Source of the DNA: Deltaproteobacteria bacterium
Lineage (GTDB): Bacteria; Myxococcota_A; Polyangia; Polyangiales; Houyiibacteriaceae
DNA: 64,000 bases
Direction of reading: 5' to 3'
NCBI GenBank assembly: GCA_017644045.1
Contig: JAEPMI010000011.1
Location: 368,763 to 432,762 of the forward strand
Positions 54,498-62,367 of this stretch are shown piece by piece; the first letter of the stretch is position 1, and each line of letters begins with the position of its first letter. The notes below the pieces were generated by a model. That model did no database searches. It was not told where the DNA came from and saw only the letters and a list, made by a program, of their open reading frames with translations. Both the position numbers and the translations under genes were made by a program.

Positions 54498-57155
54498 ATG
54501 GCCTCCGAACGCGTCGTCCTGATCGATGGGACCGCGCTGATCTTCCGGGCGTTCTTCGCCATCCCCGGGACGTTCCGCACCACGACGGGCATCCCGACCA
54601 ACGCGACCTACGGCTTCGCGTTGATGTTCCGCAAGCTCCTCGAAGGGAAGACGCCGGCGTACGGCGCCGTCATCTTCGACGCGCCGGGGCGGACCTTTCG
54701 CGACGAGCGCTACCCCCAGTACAAGGCACAGCGGCCGCGCATGCAGCCGGACATGCGCACGCAGATCCCCTGGATCCACAAGGTGGTCGAAGCGCACGAC
54801 TATCCGCTCATCGAGGTGAGCGGCTACGAGGCCGACGACGTGATCGGCACGCTCGCGCGCGAGGCCGTGGAGGCCGGTCACGAAGTCCACATCATCTCCG
54901 GCGACAAGGACTTCGCCCAGCTCGTCGGCCCCAAGGTCCGCATGGTCGATACGGTCAAGGACGTCAGCTACGACTCCGAGCTCGTCCGGAAGAAGTGGGG
55001 CGTCACGCCCGACAAGTTCATCGACTACCTCGCGCTCATCGGGGACAAGTCGGACAACATCCCCGGGGTCCCCGGCATCGGGCCGAAGAGCGCGAAGAAG
55101 CTGCTGGAGACCTACGGCGACCTCGAGGGCGTGCTCGCCCACACCGACGAGCTGAAGGGGAAGCAGAAGGAGCGGCTCGTCGAGCACGCGGACGACGCCC
55201 GCTTGAGCAAGGAGCTCGCGACGATCGACCAGCACGTGCCGATGGACTTCGGGCTCGAGGCGATCGAGAGCCAGCCGGTCGACATCGCGAGGGTGGATGC
55301 GCTCTACCGGGAGCTCGAGTTCTTCTCTCTCCTGAGCGGCGACGATGCTCAGGAGCTCGCCAAGGAAGGCGACCTCGGCGCGCTCGAGTCGATGGATGAC
55401 GCCAAGGCCTTCGTCACGGACCTCGTACCGCCGGTGGCGGTGTTCCCGATCGCGGCCGGGCCTTCGGTGGTGCACGGGACACTCGTCGGTTGCGCGCTCG
55501 CTTCGGTGCCGGCCGAGGGAGACGAGGTGGTCGCGCGCTACCTGCCGATCGCGGGGGAGGGCGGTCTCGGCGAGCCGGCGAAGGAGCTCTTGAAGGGGCT
55601 GCTCGAGGACGACTCGGTGCCGAAGGTCACCCACGACCTGCGCGAGGTGGACTGCATCTTCCGCGGCGCGGGCATCGCGATCACACGGGTGGTCGGTGAC
55701 ACGCGCCTGGCGTCGTTCCTGGTGGACCCGACCCGCGACATCCCGCACCGGCTCGACCAGATCACGCGGACGTGGCTGCACCGAACGCTCCTGCCCATCG
55801 AGGACCTGCTCGGGTCGGGCAAGAAGCGGAAGGCGTTGACCGAGGTCCCGCTCGACGAGCTCGGGGTGCACGCCGCGCATCTCGTGGCCGCGGCGGCGGA
55901 GGCGTGGCCCGTGTTGGCGGAGGCGCTCGAGGACGAAGGCCACACGGCCACGCTCGCGGACGTGTCGATGCCGTTGGCCTACGTGCTGGCGCGGATGCAA
56001 CGGGTCGGCGTGCGCGTGGACCCGGAGCTCCTCGGGGAGCTCGAGGCGGACTTCGTGACGCGTCGCGACGACGTCGAGGCCGAGGTTCACGAGCTCGCGG
56101 GCGGGGAGTTCAACCTCGGGAGCTCGAAGCAGCTCGGCGCGGTGCTCTTCGACGAGCTCGAGCTGCCCGTGCTCAAGAAGACCAAGACCGGCTACTCGAC
56201 CGCCGCGGGCGTGCTCGAGCGGCTGGCGCCGAAGCACCCGATCGCGGAGAAGGTGCTCGATTGGCGGGCGCTCGCGAAGCTCGTGAACACGTACACGCGC
56301 GTGCTCCGGGAGGCGATCGCGCCCGAGGACGAGCGGGTGCACGCGACCTTCCAGCAGACGGTCGGCGCGTCGGGCCGGCTGATCACCACCGACCCGGACA
56401 TCCAGCGGACGCCGATCCGGACCAAGGACGGCAAGCGCATCCGGGAGGCCTTCGTCCCACGTGAGGGCTGGGTGATGGTCAGCGCCGACTGGAGCCAGAT
56501 CGAGCTACGGCTGGTCGCCCACGTGACCGGCGACGAGCGACTCGCCGAGTCCTTCCGACTCGGCGAGGACGTTCACCGCCGCACGGCGGCGGGCATTTAC
56601 GACATCGCGCCCGAGGACGTCGACGCCACACAGCGAAACGTCGGCAAGACCGTGAACTTCGCGACCATCTACGGCCAGGGCGCGACCGCGCTCGGCCAGA
56701 GCCTCGACATCTCCCGCAAGGAGGCGAAGGCGCTCATCGATCGCTACTTCGAGGTCTACTCGGGCGTGCGCACCTGGCTCGACGAGACCGTCGCGCAGGC
56801 GCACGAGGACGGCTTCGTCGAGACCATGCTCGGCCGGCGGCGCTACATCCCCGAGCTCTCGTCCAACAACTTCACCGACCGCGCATACGGCGAGCGCATC
56901 GCCACCAACACGCCCATCCAGGGCTCGGCGGCGGATCTCTGCAAGCTGGCGATGCTGGCCATCGCGACGGACATCGAGGGCATGGAGGCCGAGATGCTCC
57001 TCCAGATCCACGACGAGCTCATCTTCGAGTGCCCGCCCGCCGAGGTCGAGGCGCTCACCGAGCTCGTGAAGCGCCACATGGAGACCGTGGTCGAGCTCGA
57101 CGTCCCCCTCGTCGCCGACGTCGGCCACGGCGCCAGCTGGGCCGAGGCCCACTGA
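54498..57155 (+). CDS. polA: DNA polymerase I
   Basis: An 885-residue family A polymerase. The 5'-3' exonuclease (about 1-290) shows LIDGTALIFRAFFA, YEADDVIG and GDKSDNIPGVPGIGPKSA. The 3'-5' exonuclease-like part (about 310-480) lacks the DxE motif and the usual Asn/Asp pairs (VAVFPIAAGPS, VTHDLREVD), so proofreading is probably lost. The polymerase has motif A DWSQIELRL (about 663), motif B RNVGKTVNFATIYGQG (about 712) and motif C QIHDELIFE (about 836). It functions in Okazaki-fragment maturation and repair. Only three bases separate it from the cytochrome-rhodanese gene, an odd operon partner. Confidence 0.93.
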   Translation: MASERVVLIDGTALIFRAFFAIPGTFRTTTGIPTNATYGFALMFRKLLEGKTPAYGAVIFDAPGRTFRDERYPQYKAQRPRMQPDMRTQIPWIHKVVEAHDYPLIEVSGYEADDVIGTLAREAVEAGHEVHIISGDKDFAQLVGPKVRMVDTVKDVSYDSELVRKKWGVTPDKFIDYLALIGDKSDNIPGVPGIGPKSAKKLLETYGDLEGVLAHTDELKGKQKERLVEHADDARLSKELATIDQHVPMDFGLEAIESQPVDIARVDALYRELEFFSLLSGDDAQELAKEGDLGALESMDDAKAFVTDLVPPVAVFPIAAGPSVVHGTLVGCALASVPAEGDEVVARYLPIAGEGGLGEPAKELLKGLLEDDSVPKVTHDLREVDCIFRGAGIAITRVVGDTRLASFLVDPTRDIPHRLDQITRTWLHRTLLPIEDLLGSGKKRKALTEVPLDELGVHAAHLVAAAAEAWPVLAEALEDEGHTATLADVSMPLAYVLARMQRVGVRVDPELLGELEADFVTRRDDVEAEVHELAGGEFNLGSSKQLGAVLFDELELPVLKKTKTGYSTAAGVLERLAPKHPIAEKVLDWRALAKLVNTYTRVLREAIAPEDERVHATFQQTVGASGRLITTDPDIQRTPIRTKDGKRIREAFVPREGWVMVSADWSQIELRLVAHVTGDERLAESFRLGEDVHRRTAAGIYDIAPEDVDATQRNVGKTVNFATIYGQGATALGQSLDISRKEAKALIDRYFEVYSGVRTWLDETVAQAHEDGFVETMLGRRRYIPELSSNNFTDRAYGERIATNTPIQGSAADLCKLAMLAIATDIEGMEAEMLLQIHDELIFECPPAEVEALTELVKRHMETVVELDVPLVADVGHGASWAEAH

Positions 57156-57161
57156 TCTTCT

Positions 57162-57205
57162 GGGGGGTCGATGCAACCCCCCGGCTTGCTCGGGCGGAGC
57201 CCGAG
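57162..57205 (+). terminator. Two hairpins after polA
   Basis: GGGGGGT/ACCCCCC with a 7-base loop (57162-57182) and CTCGGGC/GCCCGAG with a GGA loop (57189-57205), just after the polA stop. There is no T-run, so this is at best a rho-aided or weak terminator. The remaining 120 bp to the convergent gene are GC-rich with GGCC/TTC/GGCC-type small hairpins and no gene. Confidence 0.4.
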
Positions 57206-57325
57206 ACTGCGCCTCCCCCGACTCCGGGCGCGTTACGCCCGCCCTCGCTTCGCTCGGGCACTCGGCCTTCGGCCTCGTGGTGCGTTCTCGCGGCACCCGG
57301 GCTCGGCCGCGTGTCGCTTGGCTCG

Positions 57326-57892
57326 TCAGAGCAGCGGGAGCTGCGGGGGCGCGAGGGCTTCGAGGACGTGGGCCTCGACGCGGGCGACCCAGCCTTCGCG
57401 GTCGTCGGGGTCGAGGAACATCGCGCCCAGCTCGCGGCGCTCGAGCTCCTTGCGCACGCCGGAGTCGACGGCGGCCTGGAAGCTCGGGTCGGTGGCGCGT
57501 AGCCCGTCCGGGCTCGGCGTGTCGATGATGGGCACCATCACGAGCAGGTCGTAGGTGGCCATCCACGCGCCCACCATGCCGTCGAGCGCCGGCTGCCGAC
57601 CGGCGCGGAGCATCATGTAGACGTAGTTGTCCAGCGCGCTTCGGTCGCAGATCACGACGGGATGGCGCTCCGACGCGACGAGCTCGGCGGCAATCTGGCT
57701 GTGCAGGATCCACGACTGCGCCGCGACGCTGGTCTCTTCGTTGATCGGCAAGGGGCAGAGCCGCGCGACCTCGTGCACGACCTCGAGAGAGACGTCCCGC
57801 GCCTTCAGGCGCGCCGCGAGCCCATAGCACAACGTCGTCTTCCCCACGCCGTGCGTTCCGATGAACGCCAGCTTGAACCGCTCGGACTGCAC
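57326..57892 (-). CDS. NadR/AAA-type small nucleotide kinase-like ATPase
   Basis: A 188-residue P-loop protein: LAFIGTHGVGKTTLCYGL at the N-terminus, VVHEVARLCPLPI, VICDRSALDNYVYM as the Walker B-like strand and a final acidic region. This matches AAA_28/NadR kinase-like proteins that may phosphorylate nicotinamide riboside or other small molecules; the substrate is unknown. TAGACT ends six bases before the GTG start. Confidence 0.72.
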   Translation of the reverse strand: MQSERFKLAFIGTHGVGKTTLCYGLAARLKARDVSLEVVHEVARLCPLPINEETSVAAQSWILHSQIAAELVASERHPVVICDRSALDNYVYMMLRAGRQPALDGMVGAWMATYDLLVMVPIIDTPSPDGLRATDPSFQAAVDSGVRKELERRELGAMFLDPDDREGWVARVEAHVLEALAPPQLPLL

Positions 57893-57915
57893 GGCGAGAG
57901 TCTACCCGAGCTCGG

Positions 57916-58146
57916 TCAGTCGGTGGCTTCGGCGGCCTGCTTGGCCTTCCAGAGCATGAGCGTGCCGCCCAGCAGGAGCAGCATGCCGAGGCCGAGGCCG
58001 GCGAGCGCGGGGCAGACCGTCGCCGAGGCCGGCGTGTCGGGAGGTGCGTCGCTCGCCAGCGAGAACGCGAAGCTGACCAGCCGACCGAGCGTGAAGGTCA
58101 CGAGCACCGTCCCGAGGACGGCGAAGAAGATGCCGCCGAGGCGCAT
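57916..58146 (-). CDS. Small two-helix membrane protein
   Basis: A 76-residue protein with two hydrophobic helices (GGIFFAVLGTVLVTFTLG and ALAGLGLGMLLLLGGTLML) and a charged end. The ATG shares one base with the stop of the phosphoesterase gene (TGATG), so the two are translationally coupled. Function unknown. Confidence 0.55.
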   Translation of the reverse strand: MRLGGIFFAVLGTVLVTFTLGRLVSFAFSLASDAPPDTPASATVCPALAGLGLGMLLLLGGTLMLWKAKQAAEATD

Positions 58147-58808
58147 CAGTAGGCGACGTGGTCCTGGTGGACCTCGATGCCGTCCATCCGGGGCCGCAGG
58201 ATCGTGAAGTGGGCGTTTCGCCCCTCGGGCGCCTCGCCGACCGAACCGACGTTGAGGACCGTCCACTCCGCGACGTCGCGCCGGAAGGGCGTGTGGCTCG
58301 CGCCACAGACGATTAGGTCGGCCGGGTCGTCGTCGAGCCGCGCCTCGAGCTCGTCGTCGTCGAGGTCGTGGGTGAGCTCCACGGTCGGGTCGGCGGGTGA
58401 GCCGTGGACCACGAGCAGCTCGCGCCCGTCGATGAGCGGTACGCGGATGGACTCCGGGAGTTGGCCGAGCTGCTTGCGGACGAGCTCGCCGATCGCCTCC
58501 TGAGCCGCCCGAAAGGTCTCGAGCCGCGCCTCTTCCTCATCGGTCGACGCCGTGAGCCGCTTCCCGTCGACCTCGGCGAGCGCCCGGTCGCCGACCCCCC
58601 GGGTGCAGCGCGCCTCGACCTCGCGGAGGCGGCGCCAGACCCCGAGCGGGTCGTCGCCCCCGAGCAGGTGGTCACCGCACGCGAAGATCGTGGTGATCTC
58701 CCGCTGCTTCAGCACCTTCAGCACGGCGTCCAGCGCCGTGAGGTTGCCGTGGATGTCCGAGAGGAACGCCATCGGCGTGGCCACCGGCCCGATGCTGGGG
58801 AGATCCAT
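58146..58808 (-). CDS. Calcineurin-type phosphoesterase
   Basis: A 220-residue member of the YfcE/diadenosine-tetraphosphatase-like group. Motifs are FLSDIHGNLTALDAV, FACGDHLLGG, VVHGSPADPT and GASHTPF; the usual GNHD is replaced by GVGDRAL and GHTH by GASHTPF, so metal binding differs somewhat from the standard. The substrate is unknown. First gene of a two-gene unit with a small membrane protein. Confidence 0.75.
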   Translation of the reverse strand: MDLPSIGPVATPMAFLSDIHGNLTALDAVLKVLKQREITTIFACGDHLLGGDDPLGVWRRLREVEARCTRGVGDRALAEVDGKRLTASTDEEEARLETFRAAQEAIGELVRKQLGQLPESIRVPLIDGRELLVVHGSPADPTVELTHDLDDDELEARLDDDPADLIVCGASHTPFRRDVAEWTVLNVGSVGEAPEGRNAHFTILRPRMDGIEVHQDHVAY

Positions 58809-58884
58809 GGGTCACGACCGTGACCCACTCGGCGCCCTCGCACAACGTCCCCGGCCCCACTTCGATGAACCCACTGTGCCCTTT

Positions 58885-59052
58885 GCCTCGCACAGAGTCA
58901 CGGAGCCACAGAGGTCACGGAGAGTGAAGGATCAACCCGCACGCCGACGTGATGTCGGACGCAACCGCCTCGAGCGACGCACGACGGGGTGGACCGGCAC
59001 CCCATTCTCGTTCCTCTGTGAGACTCTGTGGCTCCGTGACTCCGTGCGAGGC
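58885..59052. repeat. 168-bp imperfect inverted-repeat element
   Basis: Arms of 30 bases (58885-58914 and 59023-59052) match with two differences; they contain CACAGAGTCACGGAG-type units, and the left arm is followed by a further partial copy. The 108-bp core holds no gene. It fills most of the 277-bp gap between two minus-strand genes, the rest of which shows nothing else. The overall size is close to that of the 48.9-kb element, but the sequence is different. Confidence 0.65.
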
Positions 59053-59085
59053 CTTGGAGCCCCTCGGGTGGAACGAAGCCCGAGG

Positions 59086-60780
59086 CTACTTCTTGAGCCC
59101 GGCGAGGAGGTCGCCGAGGGTGCCCATGCTCTTGCTGCTCTGGGTCGCCTTGTAGCTCTCGACCTCGCGGCGGGCCTCGTCCTCGGCGATGGCCTTGATG
59201 CTCAGCGCGAGCTTGCCCGTCGCCGTGACCTTCGCGTCCACGACCGCCCCGATGGGGAACGCCTTCTTCACGTCCACGCCGTGGCTCAGGCCGAGCTCCT
59301 TCTCGTGAATGAGCCCCCGGCCCGCGCGGCCGGGGAGGCCCTCGATCTGCACGAAGACGCCGTAGCGCTCGTGCTGGCTGACGGTCACCTTCACGATGTC
59401 GCCCACCTGCGGCTGGTTTCCGTCGACGCGCTGGCCGGCGGTGGCGCCCTTCGGTGCCGGCGCGAGCGAGATGCGCTTCCGGTCGCGGTCGATCGACTGC
59501 ACCGTGACCAGCAGCGGCTGGCCGACGTTGAACTGGGAGTTCGGGTGGCGGTCGCCGCCCCCGAGCTCGCTCACGTGGAGCAGGCCTTCGATGCCGGGGG
59601 CGAGCTCCACGAAGACGCCGAAGTCCATCACCTTGCGGACGACCCCCTGCGCGACCGCGCCGGGCGCGGCCACGCGCTCGAGCGAGTCCCACGGGTCGTC
59701 GCCCATCGCCTTGAGCGAGAGCGAGATGCGGAGGTCGTCGCCCTTGCGGGTGATCTCCTGGATCTTCACCTCGACCGACTGGCCGGTGTGCACGACCTGG
59801 TCTGCGCGGCGGCGGTCGTGGCTGATCTCCCGGTTCGGGATGAGCCCATCGATGCCCGGTGCGAGCTCCACGAACGCGCCGAAGTCACGGACCCGCACGA
59901 TGGTGCCGGTGCGGATGTCGCCGACGTTCATCTCCGAGAGGAGGGCGTCGCGGTTCGCCTGCGCCTCGGCTTCGAGGATCACCTTCCGCGAGAGCACGAC
60001 GTCCTTCTTCGCCTGGTCCACCTGGGTGACGACGAAGCGGAGGGTCTTCTGCAGGAACACGCTCGCGTCCGCGACGTAGACGCGGTCGAGCTGGCTGATG
60101 GGACAGAACGCGCGCACGCCGCCGAGGTCCACGGAGACCCCACCCTTGTTGACGCCGACGACCTTGCCCTCGACCTGGATCCCCTCGACCCGCGCCGTCT
60201 CGAGCTCGTCGAGGCTCATGCCCTTGCCGAGTCGGCGGCCGAGCTCCGGGGTCCCGTCGTCGCCGATACGGACCACGTGACCGCGGATCACGTCACCCAC
60301 GGCGACCGTGAGCTTCCCCTTCGCGTCGAGGAGCTCGGCGCGGGGGTAGAACGCCTGCTGGTGACCGCCCGCGTCCACGAAGATGCCGTCCGCGCCGACC
60401 TGGATGACCGGCCCCTCGACCGCGTCGCCCACCGCGAGCTTGGCGGTGGCCGGGACACTCGCCCCGTCGAAGAGGTCGGCGAAGGACGCCTGCGGCTCCG
60501 CGGGCTTCGCCGGCTCGGCCTTCGGAGCCTCCGGAGCCGCCTCGACCTTCGGGGCTTCGAGCTCCGGCGCCGGGGCGGGCTCGGCCTTCTCCGCGGCCAG
60601 CTCGCGCTTCGCCTCTTCGGCGGCGGCGGCCACGATGGCGGAGTGGCGACCCGGGACCGTCTGCTTCATCGACGGATCCTCGCTGGTCTCGGTCTCGCTC
60701 TGGGATTCCGCCGGGCGGCGGCGTCGCTCCACGTGCTCGTGCTTCGTCGGGAGGACAGCGCCCTTGTCGTCTTCGGCCAT
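59086..60780 (-). CDS. Five-S1-domain RNA-binding protein (RpsA-like)
   Basis: A 564-residue protein with a charged, Ala/Pro/Glu-rich first 110 residues and five S1 domains from about 115: the repeats begin near VGDAVEGPVIQVGADG, VEGKVVGVNKGGVSVDLG, IRTGTIVRVRDFGAFVELA, VAQGVVRKVMDFGVFVELA and IVKVTVSQHERYGVFVQIE. S1 proteins help recruit mRNA to the ribosome. Six S1 domains and no N-terminal tail are usual for RpsA, so this may be a second S1-type protein. TATGCG ends six bases before the ATG. Confidence 0.8.
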   Translation of the reverse strand: MAEDDKGAVLPTKHEHVERRRRPAESQSETETSEDPSMKQTVPGRHSAIVAAAAEEAKRELAAEKAEPAPAPELEAPKVEAAPEAPKAEPAKPAEPQASFADLFDGASVPATAKLAVGDAVEGPVIQVGADGIFVDAGGHQQAFYPRAELLDAKGKLTVAVGDVIRGHVVRIGDDGTPELGRRLGKGMSLDELETARVEGIQVEGKVVGVNKGGVSVDLGGVRAFCPISQLDRVYVADASVFLQKTLRFVVTQVDQAKKDVVLSRKVILEAEAQANRDALLSEMNVGDIRTGTIVRVRDFGAFVELAPGIDGLIPNREISHDRRRADQVVHTGQSVEVKIQEITRKGDDLRISLSLKAMGDDPWDSLERVAAPGAVAQGVVRKVMDFGVFVELAPGIEGLLHVSELGGGDRHPNSQFNVGQPLLVTVQSIDRDRKRISLAPAPKGATAGQRVDGNQPQVGDIVKVTVSQHERYGVFVQIEGLPGRAGRGLIHEKELGLSHGVDVKKAFPIGAVVDAKVTATGKLALSIKAIAEDEARREVESYKATQSSKSMGTLGDLLAGLKK

Positions 60781-60820
60781 CCGCTCCGCATAGCAGAGGG
60801 AGCGGGCGGAGCACAGGACC

Positions 60821-61822
60821 CTAACGGAGTCGTTCGCGGGCGAGCTCCGCCCAGGCGCTGTCGGGCTCGAGCTCCACGTAGATCTGCCAGTGGTGGCGAG
60901 CCTCGGCGCCGCGGCCGGTCTGGTCCAGCACCGACGCGAGGTTGAAGTGGGCGTCGGCGAAGCCGGGGTCGAGAGCGACCGCCTTCTCGAAGTAGGGCAG
61001 GGCGGTGCTCAGGTGCCCCTTCTCGAACTCGATGAAGCCGAGGTTGTAGTGGGCCTCGGGCTGGTCGGGGTCGAGCGCGAGCGCCTTCTGGTAGAGCAGG
61101 ATGGCCCCTGCCTCGTCGCCGAGTCGGTAGCGCAGGTTCCCCAGGTTCGTCATCGCGCTGACGAAGGTCGGGTCCAGGCGAAGCGCCTCGCGGTAGGCGA
61201 CCTCCGCGTCCGCGTAGGTCGCCTCGTCCTCGTCCAGCCGGCAGCCCTCGAGGTAGGCGACGTAGGCGTTCCGACGGGCGGCGTCCGTGGGCGCCGGCCG
61301 CAGTCGCTCGACGACGTCGGCGCGGAGGGCGTCCACCCGGAAGTCGATGACCCGCTGACCGGTCAACGGCTCGAAGCCGCCGTGCTCGTCGTGCACCACC
61401 ATGGCGCGCCCTTCGGCGACCACGCGCAGCTCCGCGAGCGGACGGATCACTTTGGGGAGCGCGTCGCGGATCGCCGACACGCTGAGCTTCACGTCCCGCG
61501 CAGGCACACCCGCGTCGAGCAGGCCCTTCGCGACCCGGACCCCGATGAGGTCCTGGAACGTGTAGAAGCGCCGCCGTCCGCGCTTCACCGAGGGCGCCAG
61601 GAAGTCCTGCCGAGCCCAGGTGCGAAGGCGGCTCTCGGTGAGCTCGAAGAGGCGCGCGACCTCGGCCGTCGTATAGAGGTCGGCCAGCGGGTCGCCGGAG
61701 CGCGACTCGACTTGCACCGGCGGCGCCGGGGCTTCGTCGTTCGGACCCGCCGGGGTGGAGATGCGATACCCACCGTCGGACCCGAAGACGACGTGGATCA
61801 CGTTGTCCGATTCGTCGGTCAC
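60821..61822 (-). CDS. MerR-type HTH protein with C-terminal TPR repeats
   Basis: A 333-residue protein. Residues about 48-110 are a MerR-like winged helix (YTTAEVARLFELTESRLRTW, FYTFQDLIGVRVAKGLLDAG). Residues about 190-330 contain four TPR repeats (AVAYREALRLDPTF, ALLYQKALALDPDQ-like units). No metal or drug site is seen, so TPR may supply the sensing or partner surface. The GTG start overlaps the upstream gene's stop as GTGA. Confidence 0.78.
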   Translation of the reverse strand: MTDESDNVIHVVFGSDGGYRISTPAGPNDEAPAPPVQVESRSGDPLADLYTTAEVARLFELTESRLRTWARQDFLAPSVKRGRRRFYTFQDLIGVRVAKGLLDAGVPARDVKLSVSAIRDALPKVIRPLAELRVVAEGRAMVVHDEHGGFEPLTGQRVIDFRVDALRADVVERLRPAPTDAARRNAYVAYLEGCRLDEDEATYADAEVAYREALRLDPTFVSAMTNLGNLRYRLGDEAGAILLYQKALALDPDQPEAHYNLGFIEFEKGHLSTALPYFEKAVALDPGFADAHFNLASVLDQTGRGAEARHHWQIYVELEPDSAWAELARERLR

Positions 61823-62259
61823 GGCTCTTCTGGAGCGTGCCCGCCCGCGAGGGCCAAGTCGAGGGGCACCTCGACGTCCACGTCGATATGGAGGCGGTCT
61901 TCCACCTGGGTGATACGGGTCTCGACGATCGCCGTCCCGAGCGGCTCCGAGGGCGCTCGGTGGGCGGCATCGGCGCAGGCCAAGCGCATGGCGCGAAGGC
62001 GCACCCGGACCGAGCCCGCGATGGCCTCGCGGAGCACCGAGAGGTCGAGATGGCCCCGCCAGCGGGGCGCCAGGTCGTGGGCATGGACCGTCAGCATGGT
62101 GCTGCCGTAGTACGCGCGGCCGCCGCGGGTCTGGCGGATCTCGCCCTCGCTCATCCGCTCCGCGAGAGCGAAGAGCAGCTCCTCCGCCTCTCGCGTCAGA
62201 GCGCCACGCTTGAGGCAGGCGCCTCGACGCGCCTTCGATAGCCCGGGTCCCCGCGACAT
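61819..62259 (-). CDS. Small protein of unknown function
   Basis: A 146-residue soluble protein with a basic start (MSRGPGLSKARRGACLKRG) and no known family. It carries the strand-like stretch LHIDVDVEVPLDLALAGG near the end. The ATG at 62259 was chosen because a promoter-like TTGTCC/TATGCT lies directly upstream and the -10 ends six bases before it; a GTG at 62331 would start inside that promoter. It overlaps the MerR-TPR gene and may share its role. Confidence 0.55.
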   Translation of the reverse strand: MSRGPGLSKARRGACLKRGALTREAEELLFALAERMSEGEIRQTRGGRAYYGSTMLTVHAHDLAPRWRGHLDLSVLREAIAGSVRVRLRAMRLACADAAHRAPSEPLGTAIVETRITQVEDRLHIDVDVEVPLDLALAGGHAPEEP

Positions 62260-62265
62260 GGCCGA

Positions 62266-62293
62266 AGCATACCTTTGACTACATGTAGGACAA
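62266..62293 (-). promoter_or_regulatory. Promoter of the 146-residue protein and MerR-TPR unit
   Basis: TTGTCC (62288-62293) and TATGCT (62266-62271), read on the minus strand, are 16 bases apart. The -10 ends six bases before the ATG at 62259, so the mRNA would begin at about the start codon. It is one of the clearest leaderless promoters here because a -35 box is also visible. Confidence 0.5.
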
Positions 62294-62367
62294 ACTTCCG
62301 GCACACCTTCGTGCCGTGGGTCGATCCTCACCCGAGATCGGTCCGAGCGCGAGCCACGCCGGAACGG

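Noticed and set aside
53211-56342. A frame of more than 1,000 codons antisense to the cytochrome-rhodanese gene and polA
   Set aside because: Covers unmistakable coding sequence on the other strand and has no family features.
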